29,710 nucleotides of DNA. Source: JAXGPP01 sp964436865 (GTDB taxonomy: Bacteria; Planctomycetota; Planctomycetia; Pirellulales; Thermoguttaceae). The notes beneath the pieces were generated by a model, which saw only the letters and a program-made list of their open reading frames with translations, was not told the origin of the DNA and did not search any database. Numbering within the stretch: position 1 is the first letter of the stretch; each line of letters starts with the position of its first letter. Shown one piece after another: positions 8,171-14,521 of this stretch. Made by a program: the position numbers and the translations under genes. The stretch spans positions 1 to 29,710 of the forward strand of contig CAYTFK010000048.1 in NCBI GenBank assembly GCA_964436865.1, read 5' to 3'.

Positions 8171-8986
8171 TCACTTCGCGGCGCCGGTAGTGGCCATCTC
8201 GGCAGAGGCGGCGGCCTCCTGCGGATAGCGGGCGCGGATGCGGTCGTATCCTTCCTTGTGCAGCTCCTCGGCCAACTCGGCCCCGCCCGTCTCGACGATC
8301 CGTCCGCCGAGGATCACGTGGGTGAAGTCGGGGCGATTGTGTTCGAGCAGCCGCTCGTGGTGGGTGATGATCAGGATGCCCATCTCACGGCCGCCAATTT
8401 CCGCGATGCTCTGGCTGGCCAGACGCACGGCATCGACATCCAGGCCGCTGTCAGTCTCGTCGAGAATGGCGAACTTGGGCCGGAGCATGGCCAACTGGAG
8501 GATCTCGGCGCGTTTCATTTCGCCGCCCGAAAAACCGTCATTCACATAACGCCGAGCGAACTCGGGATCCATGCGAAGCTGGTCCATCTTCTCGCGCAGT
8601 TCCTTGCGGAACTGCCGCATCGGGATCAGCTCTTCGCCTTCTTTGCGCTCGGGATGGCGGACGTTGGACGTGGCGTGCCGGAGGAAATCGGCCATCTTCA
8701 CGCCAGGGATCGATACCGGCCGCTGGAACGCCATGAACAGGCCGCGACGGGCCCGCTCATGCGGTTCGAGTTCCAGCAGGTTCTCCCCGTTGAGCTCAAC
8801 GCGGCCCTGGCTCACCACATAGTTCGGGTGACCCAGGATCGCCAGCCCGAGCGTGCTCTTGCCGGAACCGTTTGGTCCCATGAGCGCGTGGACTTCGCCA
8901 CGGCGGATCTGAAGATCCACGCCTCGCAAAATCGGCTTGCCTTCGACGCTGACATGCAGGTCGACGATGGACAGTCTCTCGGTCAT
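8171..8986 (-). CDS. sufC: Fe-S cluster assembly ATPase SufC
   Basis: SufC is a 271-residue ABC-type ATPase that powers SufBC2D. It has Walker A GPNGSGKST (37-45), the signature SGGEMKR (153-159), Walker B FAILDE with Asp176 and Glu177, the SufC-typical TDSGLDVDAVR, and the switch histidine in ITHHERLL. Its C-terminal tail of about 20 residues, rich in Ala and Thr, is longer than in most SufC proteins of about 250 residues. The ATG at 8984-8986 overlaps the TGA of the upstream nuoB-like gene (8983-8985) as ATGA, implying translational coupling. Confidence 0.97.
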   Translation of the reverse strand: MTERLSIVDLHVSVEGKPILRGVDLQIRRGEVHALMGPNGSGKSTLGLAILGHPNYVVSQGRVELNGENLLELEPHERARRGLFMAFQRPVSIPGVKMADFLRHATSNVRHPERKEGEELIPMRQFRKELREKMDQLRMDPEFARRYVNDGFSGGEMKRAEILQLAMLRPKFAILDETDSGLDVDAVRLASQSIAEIGGREMGILIITHHERLLEHNRPDFTHVILGGRIVETGGAELAEELHKEGYDRIRARYPQEAAASAEMATTGAAK

Positions 8987-9618
8987 TTCGCCTTCGGCTG
9001 CACTTTCTGGTGATGGAAAATCGGCTGAATCTCGTCCACTTGTACGAATCCGGAATGATGCGGCAGCGGTATCTCGTCTTCCACCTTGGAACCGGACCGG
9101 CCGAACAGACTGAATCGCCCCGAGCCTTCGCGCTTGGCGATTTTGTGCCCCTTGATCTTGTCCTGCAGCCGCATCAGGCCCTCCAAGAGAGCTTCGGGGC
9201 GTGGCGGGCAGCCGGGAACGTACACGTCCACCGGCACCACCAGATCGACTCCCTTAACCACATGGTAGCCGTACTCGAAGTACGGTCCGCCGCCGACGGT
9301 GCAGGCGCCCATAGCGATCACGTACTTGGGCTCAGGCATCAAGTCGTACAGCCGGCGCACCCGGCTGGCCATCTTGAACGTCACCGTCCCCGCCACGAGC
9401 ATAAGATCCGACTGGCGCGGAGTGGCCCGGAACGCCCCCGCGCCAAAACGCTCCAGATCGAAACGGCTCGCGCCGGTGGCCATCATCTCAATGGCGCAGC
9501 ACGCCAGACCGAACGTCATCGGCCAGATACTCGACTGCCGAGCCCAATTCACGGCCTGCTCAACGGTGGTGGTGATTACGCCTTCCTCGAGGCGCCCTTC
9601 TATCCAAGCTTCTCGCAT
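8983..9618 (-). CDS. nuoB: NuoB-type NADH-quinone oxidoreductase subunit B inside the suf unit
   Basis: This 211-residue member of the complex I 20-kDa subunit family carries the N2 [4Fe-4S] cluster in NADH dehydrogenase. The four ligands appear as the tandem Cys40/Cys41 (TFGLACCAIEMM), Cys106 (MGACTVGGGP) and Cys137 (VYVPGCPPRPEAL). The Cys41-Cys106 spacing of 65 is normal; the loop to the last Cys is two residues longer than in E. coli. A tail of about 50 residues after KIKGHKIAK extends beyond the usual end. The ATG at 9618 is chosen because GAGGAAG stands about ten bases upstream; a further upstream ATG (9735) would add 39 low-complexity basic residues. No other nuo gene is in the window. 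It lies between sufR and sufC and overlaps sufC by ATGA. It may be a real complex I subunit placed here for cluster loading or a repurposed Fe-S protein; the sequence does not decide. Confidence 0.93.
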   Translation of the reverse strand: MREAWIEGRLEEGVITTTVEQAVNWARQSSIWPMTFGLACCAIEMMATGASRFDLERFGAGAFRATPRQSDLMLVAGTVTFKMASRVRRLYDLMPEPKYVIAMGACTVGGGPYFEYGYHVVKGVDLVVPVDVYVPGCPPRPEALLEGLMRLQDKIKGHKIAKREGSGRFSLFGRSGSKVEDEIPLPHHSGFVQVDEIQPIFHHQKVQPKAK

Positions 9619-9756
9619 GTTTCTTGCTCTTCCTCGCCCTGGTGCGGCTCGCCGGGATTGCTCCGACGCACTGGCAGCCCGCTTGAGCACCTCGGCCGTG
9701 GCGCCGACCACGCGTCGGTAGCCGCTGTGCGGCAAACTACTCAGTATAGCCGCCGT

Positions 9757-10383
9757 TCAGGAGGCCTGAAACCGGCACGAGCTTCCCCCATCCAGGCGGC
9801 ACTCGGCCAGCGAGACATCATGTCCCAGGAGTTCCGAAAACAACAGTTGTTCCAGTTCGCAGATACCACGGTCGTTTTCTGCAAGTTCAGGATACGGGCA
9901 GGCGTGGGCCGTCAGCACCGGCAATCGCTCCGACTCCTGGTCATGCTCCACCGAAAACGGAACGCGGCGCTGTCCAAGCAGCCGCGTGATCGACCGCATG
10001 CGTTCTGCGGTGGTCTGCCCCTGAATCTCGCGAGCGTAGCCATTGGCGAGCGCTTTCACCACCCGTTGGATGAGCATGCGCCGCGTTTCCAGATCCTCAA
10101 TGGCTCCGATTTCACGCCACAAGGCGAGCGCCAAATCGGCAAAATTCGACCCCGTCAGCCGCAGCCCCTTTCGGGTGAGCTGGTAGCGATGCTTGGGGCG
10201 CCCGCGTCCGGCACGGACCGCTTCGCGTTCGACCAATCCCTTGGCCATCAGGCGGCCAAGTCGCTGGCGAACGGCCGTGGGCGTCACCTCCATGGCGTCG
10301 GCCAGATCCAAGACGCCGCGAGGCCCGTTAGCGCGGAGGAGCTCCAACAGGTCGGCATCAGTGGTCGGTGCCGTCGCGCTCAT
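9757..10383 (-). CDS. sufR: SufR-type Fe-S-sensing transcriptional regulator
   Basis: This 208-residue regulator has an N-terminal winged helix (about 8-75: DLLELLRANGPRGVLDLADAM, then TPTAVRQRLGRLMAKGLVERE, then the wing GRGRPKHRYQLT). A C-terminal sensor domain follows, with Cys162 (ACPYPELAE), Cys175 (GICELEQLLFSELLG), Cys195 (AECRLDGG) and Cys203. The CPYPELAE...SELLG...CRLDG pattern is that of SufR, which binds a [4Fe-4S] cluster and represses suf genes while Fe-S supply is adequate. It is the first gene of the unit, 138 bases before nuoB, so it probably controls its own operon. A palindrome in its upstream region is a candidate operator. Confidence 0.92.
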   Translation of the reverse strand: MSATAPTTDADLLELLRANGPRGVLDLADAMEVTPTAVRQRLGRLMAKGLVEREAVRAGRGRPKHRYQLTRKGLRLTGSNFADLALALWREIGAIEDLETRRMLIQRVVKALANGYAREIQGQTTAERMRSITRLLGQRRVPFSVEHDQESERLPVLTAHACPYPELAENDRGICELEQLLFSELLGHDVSLAECRLDGGSSCRFQAS

Positions 10384-10451
10384 GGCATACTCACTCTGAA
10401 ACCGTTGCTGATCGTTTCCTGGCCTCCAAATCGTACGTAATTATCGCATTT

Positions 10452-10480
10452 TTGACAATAGGAATTATAAAAAATAGACA
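10452..10480 (+). promoter_or_regulatory. Candidate promoter for the NSS transporter operon
   Basis: A perfect TTGACA at 10452-10457 is followed after 17 bp by TAGACA at 10475-10480, which matches only three of six -10 bases. The leader to the ATG at 10749 would be about 260 nt, which is long, so another promoter closer to the gene is possible. It overlaps the box proposed for sufR on the other strand. Confidence 0.25.
10464..10469 (-). promoter_or_regulatory. Candidate -10 box of sufR-suf transcription
   Basis: A consensus TATAAT reads leftward at 10464-10469, followed by a leader of about 75 nt to the sufR ATG at 10383. No -35 hexamer with normal spacing is visible upstream (10485-10493), which fits a promoter relying on a regulator or on flanking AT-rich DNA. 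The palindrome at 10501-10523 lies directly upstream of where a -35 box would be. Confidence 0.4.
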
Positions 10481-10500
10481 TCGGCATACGGCACCGACGC

Positions 10501-10523
10501 AAAGCACTACATGGTAATGCTTT
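10501..10523. promoter_or_regulatory. 23-bp imperfect palindrome, candidate operator
   Basis: Arms AAAGCA (10501-10506) and TGCTTT (10518-10523) pair exactly. After one mismatch (10507/10517), TAC (10508-10510) pairs with GTA (10514-10516) around the central ATG. Nine of ten arm positions are complementary. Its place between two divergent genes and just upstream of the proposed sufR -10 box suggests a dimeric repressor site. It does not match the CAAC-N6-GTTG element reported for cyanobacterial SufR, so the binding protein is unknown. Confidence 0.5.
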
Positions 10524-10703
10524 ACATATTCAATCACGGCGGGACATCTGGGGATTGCAGCACGGCGAGTTATCAGCCATAGAGGTCGTCTCAATGGCTG
10601 GCGGCAGAAACCCTTCGAGTACCTCATTGTGGTGGATGGCTTGCCCGCCGGGGAGCTGGATGCAAAATAGTCGTCCGACCAAAGCGCGAGGTTGTGTTGG
10701 TCG

Positions 10704-10737
10704 CAACTATTCCAGCCGCTCAACTATTCCAGCCGCT
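10704..10737 (+). repeat. 17-bp perfect tandem duplication
   Basis: CAACTATTCCAGCCGCT occurs twice back to back (10704-10720 and 10721-10737), ending 11 bases before the ATG of the NSS transporter. The second copy is followed by AAGGA, the likely ribosome site. The duplication lengthens the leader next to that site and may be a recent slippage event. Confidence 0.9.
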
Positions 10738-10748
10738 AAGGAATACAA

Positions 10749-12377
10749 ATGGGTCAGCCGATTCGCGAATCGTGGGGTTCCCGGTTAGGGGTCATTCTGG
10801 CCGTTACGGGGAGTGCCGTGGGCCTGGGGAACTTCCTGCGGTTTCCGGGCCTGGCGGCGAAGTACGAAGGGGGGGCGTTCATGATCCCCTACTTCATCGC
10901 TTTTCTGCTGTTGGGACTGCCGATCGCGTGGGTCGAGTGGTCGATGGGGCGGTACGGCGGCGCGCGAGGCCACAACTCGTCACCCGGAATCTATCGGACG
11001 ATCTGGAAGAGTCGTCTGGCTCCCTATGCCGGCGTGCTGGCGATGATCATTCCCGTGATCATCTACATGTACTATGTCTATATTGAAGGGTGGTGCCTGG
11101 CATATGCGATCCGGTATCTCGCGGGGCGGATGGATTTCGGCGACGATCCGGCCAAGTATGACGCATTCTTCAACCACTTTGTTGGCACCGGCGCCGACGG
11201 CGCCGCGCTGTCGACGCCCGGTGAAGGTCTCCTCGGCTCCGGGATCTTCTTTCTCGTCATCTGCTTCGTGATCAACTTCGTACTTATCTATCGCGGCCTG
11301 ACCAAGGGGATCGAATGGTTCTGCAAATGGGCGATGCCGGCACTGATCGTTTGCGCGCTCATCATCCTGGTTCGCGTGCTGACGCTGGGCACCCCCGATC
11401 CAGCGAGCCCCGACCAAAACGTTCTCAACGGTCTGGGCTACATGTGGAATCCGACGACGGAGAACGTTTCCCTGTGGCAATCGCTGGCGAACCACGAGAT
11501 GTGGCTCGCGGCGGCGGGCCAGATTTTCTTCTCGCTGTCGGTCGGCTTCGGCATCATCATTACCTACGCCAGCTATCTGCACAAAGACGACGACATTGCA
11601 CTGTCGAGCCTCACGGCCTGCTCGGGCAACGAGTTCTGCGAAGTTGCGCTGGGCGGGATGATCACGATCCCCGCCGCCTTCGTGTTTCTCGGCTATGAAG
11701 TGGTGCAGAATCCACCGGGGACTTTCGGCCTGGGCTTCGTTACGTTGCCCAACGTCTTCAACCACATGTGGGCCGGCTGGTTTTTCGGATTCGTGTTCTT
11801 CTTTCTGCTGTTCCTGGCGGCGGTGACCAGCTCGCTCTCCATGCTGCAGCCGGCGATCGCGTTGCTCGAAGAGGGACTCGGCCTGGGACGGCGATCCTCG
11901 GTAGCCCTGCTGGGGTTCGTCACGGCCGTCGGTTCGGCTTTCGTCGTCTACTTCTCCAAGAACCTCACCGCGCTCGACACGCTGGACTTCTGGATCGGCA
12001 CCTTTGCGATCTATCTGCTGGCCACGGTTCAGGTCATCATGTTCGGCTGGGTGCTGGGCGTGGATCGCGGGTTTGAGGAATTGCAGCGCGGGGCCGAGAT
12101 CCGCATTCCCAATTTCTGGAAGTTCGTGATCAAGTACATTTCGCCGTTGTACCTGCTGATCGTATTCGGCTTCTGGTGCTACAGCGAGTTGATTGCTGTT
12201 CCCGACGATCCGACGAAGCTCACCCGGCTCGAGCAGATCCGCCAAAGCGGAGTGGTTCAAGTATCGATCGTATTCATGATCATGGTGGCGCTGCTATTCC
12301 TGCTGCTTGTAGGCCAGTCGGTCAAACGCTGGGAGGCGGCCGAGCGGGCCCGCGGGGGCGAGGAGGTGCGCGCATGA
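10749..12377 (+). CDS. NSS-family sodium-dependent transporter (MetP-like)
   Basis: This 542-residue inner-membrane Na+-coupled symporter belongs to the neurotransmitter:sodium symporter family. The family signature of helix 1 is clear as GSAVGLGNFLRFP (21-33), followed by GGAFMIPYFIAFLLLGLPIAWVEW (helix 2). About eleven to twelve hydrophobic helices follow, including FFSLSVGFGIIITYASY (helix 6 region) and AAVTSSLSMLQPAIALLEEGLG (helix 8 region). The ATG is preceded by AAGGA. Its stop TGA overlaps the ATG of a 51-residue membrane peptide, an arrangement known for methionine/alanine importers of the MetPS type. Substrate is probably a small neutral amino acid, but this is inferred from that pairing only. 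Confidence 0.93.
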   Translation: MGQPIRESWGSRLGVILAVTGSAVGLGNFLRFPGLAAKYEGGAFMIPYFIAFLLLGLPIAWVEWSMGRYGGARGHNSSPGIYRTIWKSRLAPYAGVLAMIIPVIIYMYYVYIEGWCLAYAIRYLAGRMDFGDDPAKYDAFFNHFVGTGADGAALSTPGEGLLGSGIFFLVICFVINFVLIYRGLTKGIEWFCKWAMPALIVCALIILVRVLTLGTPDPASPDQNVLNGLGYMWNPTTENVSLWQSLANHEMWLAAAGQIFFSLSVGFGIIITYASYLHKDDDIALSSLTACSGNEFCEVALGGMITIPAAFVFLGYEVVQNPPGTFGLGFVTLPNVFNHMWAGWFFGFVFFFLLFLAAVTSSLSMLQPAIALLEEGLGLGRRSSVALLGFVTAVGSAFVVYFSKNLTALDTLDFWIGTFAIYLLATVQVIMFGWVLGVDRGFEELQRGAEIRIPNFWKFVIKYISPLYLLIVFGFWCYSELIAVPDDPTKLTRLEQIRQSGVVQVSIVFMIMVALLFLLLVGQSVKRWEAAERARGGEEVRA

Positions 12378-12529
12378 CAGTCGGTGGTTGGATCGTCATG
12401 GCCCTTTCGGTCGGCGGCGTCACAACGCTGGTCGGGTGGTGCATTTACAAGGTGATCGTCACGCCCGGGTCGACGGAGCGCCTGCACAGTCAGGCCGACA
12501 TTGAGACTCCCGACGTGCTCGAGGAGTAG
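12374..12529 (+). CDS. metS: MetS-family small subunit of the NSS transporter
   Basis: This 51-residue protein has one N-terminal membrane helix (GWIVMALSVGGVTTLVGWCIYKVI, in two parts around residues 5-27) and an acidic tail ending TPDVLEE. The ATG at 12374-12376 overlaps the transporter TGA (12375-12377) as ATGA, so translation is coupled. Size, topology and the position directly after an NSS transporter match the MetS small subunits (MetPS-type importers, PF16951 family as I recall it). It is too short to be called with certainty from composition alone, but the context is strong. Confidence 0.82.
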   Translation: MTVGGWIVMALSVGGVTTLVGWCIYKVIVTPGSTERLHSQADIETPDVLEE

Positions 12530-12598
12530 CGGCCTGCGCCGGCGACGCGCGCTCCGCGAGCGACAATACTCATCGCAGTTTCGCGAGAAATAACGAGA

Positions 12599-13684
12599 CT
12601 ACCCGTCACGCGCGGCGGGGCGATTGTTGTCTTGCAGCAGCGCCTCGTTGCGCGGGAAGTCTCGCTCCACCACGTCGTAGAAATCGTCCGGCGTGTTCAC
12701 GTGGACGACGTGGCTGCGAAAGAATCTGGCCCCCGGGCGGCCTTGTGCGTAACAGCAGGCGAACTTCCGCATCAAGATTGTCCCCTTTCGCTCGCCAAAC
12801 CGCTCCAGGACCAATTGGTAATGCCGCAACAGCATCTCCCGTTGCTCGTCGAGCGACGGATCGGGAGGGGGCGTCTTTCCCCGCAACGCCGCGTGAACCT
12901 GGCGAAAGAGCCATGGTTTGTTGAGGCCGCCGCGGCCGATCATCACTCCGTCGACGGGGTAGCGGCGGAACGCTTCGACGACCGTTTCCGGTGCATTCAG
13001 ATCGCCATTGCCAACGAGCGGGATGCAGCGGAGGTGCGGCTTGATTGCCGCGATCTGATTCCAGTCGGCCGACCCGCGAAACATGTCTTGAGCCGTGCGG
13101 CCGTGGACCGTAATCGCCGCGCCCCCCGCGTCTTCGACCGCCTGGGCCACGTCGATGGCGTTGATCGCGTCGCGCGTGCAACCCAGGCGGATCTTGGCGG
13201 TTACCGGTGTCGGCCGGCATGCCTCGACCACGCGGGCCACGATCTGCCCGATCCGCTCCGGCCAGCGCAGAAGATAAGAACCGCTCTTGGCCCTTTCCGT
13301 CACGTCTTTGACCGGGCAGCCGAAGTTGATGTCGACGACGCTGACACCGAACTCCCGTGCCAGTCGCTGACCGGTGCGCGCCAGCGTCTCCGGGTCGTTT
13401 TCCCAGATCTGCACCGCCAGCGGTCGGGGTTCTTCTTTGACACCCCACAAGCGGTCGGGGTATTCATGGAAGCGGGCGTCGATCTCGAGAAATCCCCGGG
13501 CATTGATCATCTCGGTCGCCGAGAGCCCCACGCCGCCGAGTTGACGCGTGATCTGCCGGTAGCAGTAGTTCGTGTATCCGGCCATGGGCGCCTGGAGCAC
13601 GGGGGGATCGATCCGCACGGAGCCGATCGCAAACGGCCGGGGGCCAACCGGTGCCGGTAGAGGCGAAGGATCGACCGCTGTCAT
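12599..13684 (-). CDS. dus: tRNA-dihydrouridine synthase
   Basis: This 361-residue FMN enzyme reduces specific uridines in tRNA to dihydrouridine with NADPH. The fold begins with VLQAPMAGYTNYCYR (about 29-43). The catalytic Cys123 is in NFGCPVKDV. Lys164 (TAKIRLG) and His194 (TVHGRTAQDMFRGSADW) are the flavin and substrate residues expected for the family, and IGRGGLNKPWLF binds phosphate. Length is normal. Which of the DusA/B/C types it equals cannot be set from sequence by eye, though the overall pattern is DusB-like. It is convergent with metS (69 bases between stops) and divergent from the thioesterase gene. The start codon lies next to a TATAAT (13684-13689) facing the other way. Confidence 0.95.
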   Translation of the reverse strand: MTAVDPSPLPAPVGPRPFAIGSVRIDPPVLQAPMAGYTNYCYRQITRQLGGVGLSATEMINARGFLEIDARFHEYPDRLWGVKEEPRPLAVQIWENDPETLARTGQRLAREFGVSVVDINFGCPVKDVTERAKSGSYLLRWPERIGQIVARVVEACRPTPVTAKIRLGCTRDAINAIDVAQAVEDAGGAAITVHGRTAQDMFRGSADWNQIAAIKPHLRCIPLVGNGDLNAPETVVEAFRRYPVDGVMIGRGGLNKPWLFRQVHAALRGKTPPPDPSLDEQREMLLRHYQLVLERFGERKGTILMRKFACCYAQGRPGARFFRSHVVHVNTPDDFYDVVERDFPRNEALLQDNNRPAARDG

Positions 13685-13768
13685 ATAATCATCGATCCAG
13701 GGACTTGGCTACTTGGGTCAGGGAGACTCTGCTGCTGAGTGCATCGCATGTCCGGGGAGAACAACAGG

Positions 13769-14170
13769 ATGCGGTCGACGTTGGTTGCTGGCGTGAAAGG
13801 CGAGGCCCGACAACGGGTGGTGACCGAGAACCTGGTGTGCTATCGCAAGCCCGGCGCACCGCCGGTGCTGGCGACTCCCTGGCTATTATACGTGATGGAG
13901 ACCGCGGCCTACGAGGCGATTCGGCCGCATCTCGAACATGGCGAGGCGTCGGTCGGTGTATCGTTCGATTTCGAGCATCTCGCTCCCACGCCGGCTGGCG
14001 ACACGGTGGTCGCGACGGCCGTGGTCACCGCGGTCGACGGCAATCGGGTGATGCTTGATTTCGAGGCGCGCGACAGCCAGGAGGTCGTCGCCCGCGGCAA
14101 GCACGTCCGCGCGGTCATCGATCAGGAGCGTTTTCAGCGGCGGCTCAGGAAGAAGGGCGTCGCCCTCTGA
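13769..14170 (+). CDS. FlK-type hot-dog thioesterase
   Basis: This 133-residue single hot-dog protein resembles the fluoroacetyl-CoA thioesterase FlK. Thr36 (LATPW), Glu44 (VMETAA) and His70 (FEHLAPTPAG) are spaced 8 and 26 apart, the same as the Thr42/Glu50/His76 catalytic set of FlK. It should hydrolyse an acyl-CoA thioester; the acyl group is unknown. I start it at 13769 because GGGGAG lies at a suitable distance upstream; ATGs at 13739 and 13748 would add 10 or 7 residues with no ribosome site. A TATAAT at 13684-13689 is a possible -10 box without a clear -35. No CoA-pathway partner is adjacent. Confidence 0.85.
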   Translation: MRSTLVAGVKGEARQRVVTENLVCYRKPGAPPVLATPWLLYVMETAAYEAIRPHLEHGEASVGVSFDFEHLAPTPAGDTVVATAVVTAVDGNRVMLDFEARDSQEVVARGKHVRAVIDQERFQRRLRKKGVAL

Positions 14171-14521
14171 ATGGCTCGCGAGACTGCCTGATTGGCTATT
14201 GTTGGCGATCGGATGTGCACACGGTGAAGCAGCGCCGGGCAAGCAAGGGAAGCTGTCGTCGCAAGGCAGCACATTCCGCAAGCGACCGACAGCAGGAACC
14301 GGCCAGCTGCGGATCTTGCCCGTGCATTGCCGGCGATCGAGGGTCTGCCGGTGAGGGTTGTAGCGAATACGCGCTTCCTGAGTCCGCCGGAGTGCGGTCG
14401 GCAGCCTCTCGTTGCTTGAGGCTTATCTTCCTGCGTTGTCTCAAGCTACGATTCTGGAGAGCCCGCGCGGCCCCGCTGGCCGGGCCGCGGCCTCGATCGA
14501 TTGAGGGCAAACTTCAGTCTT
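14171..14521. other. Non-coding gap upstream of a hybrid histidine kinase
   Basis: This 351-base stretch has no convincing gene. It contains two inverted repeats: GCTTGAG (14414-14420) with CTCAAGC (14440-14446) around a 19-nt loop, and CGCGGCCC (14466-14473) with GGGCCGCG (14482-14489) around an 8-nt loop. The second lies about 30 bases before the kinase start and could shape its leader. No T-run follows either, so they are not obvious terminators. I see no promoter with good boxes here. Confidence 0.6.

Larger units (their letters stand above)
10384..10748. promoter_or_regulatory. Divergent control region between sufR and the NSS transporter
   Basis: This 365-base gap separates two divergent genes and is the most AT-rich part of the window (about 10436-10540). 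It holds a TATAAT box facing sufR, a TTGACA box facing the transporter, a 23-bp imperfect palindrome at 10501-10523 and a 17-bp tandem duplication at 10704-10737. Short frames through it look like chance: they have no ribosome sites and no recognisable protein pattern. Confidence 0.7.

Noticed and set aside
4483..10383. The suf region as a horizontally acquired island
   Set aside because: Base composition and codon style look like the flanks, and no integrase, tRNA edge or direct repeats are visible.
10384..10748. CAAC-N6-GTTG SufR operator in the sufR upstream region
   Set aside because: CAAC and GTTG occur, but not in the required inverted spacing; the palindrome at 10501-10523 is a better candidate.
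12550..12562. Small CGCTC/GAGCG hairpin between metS and dus as a bidirectional terminator
   Set aside because: A five-pair stem without a T-run on either side does not support it.
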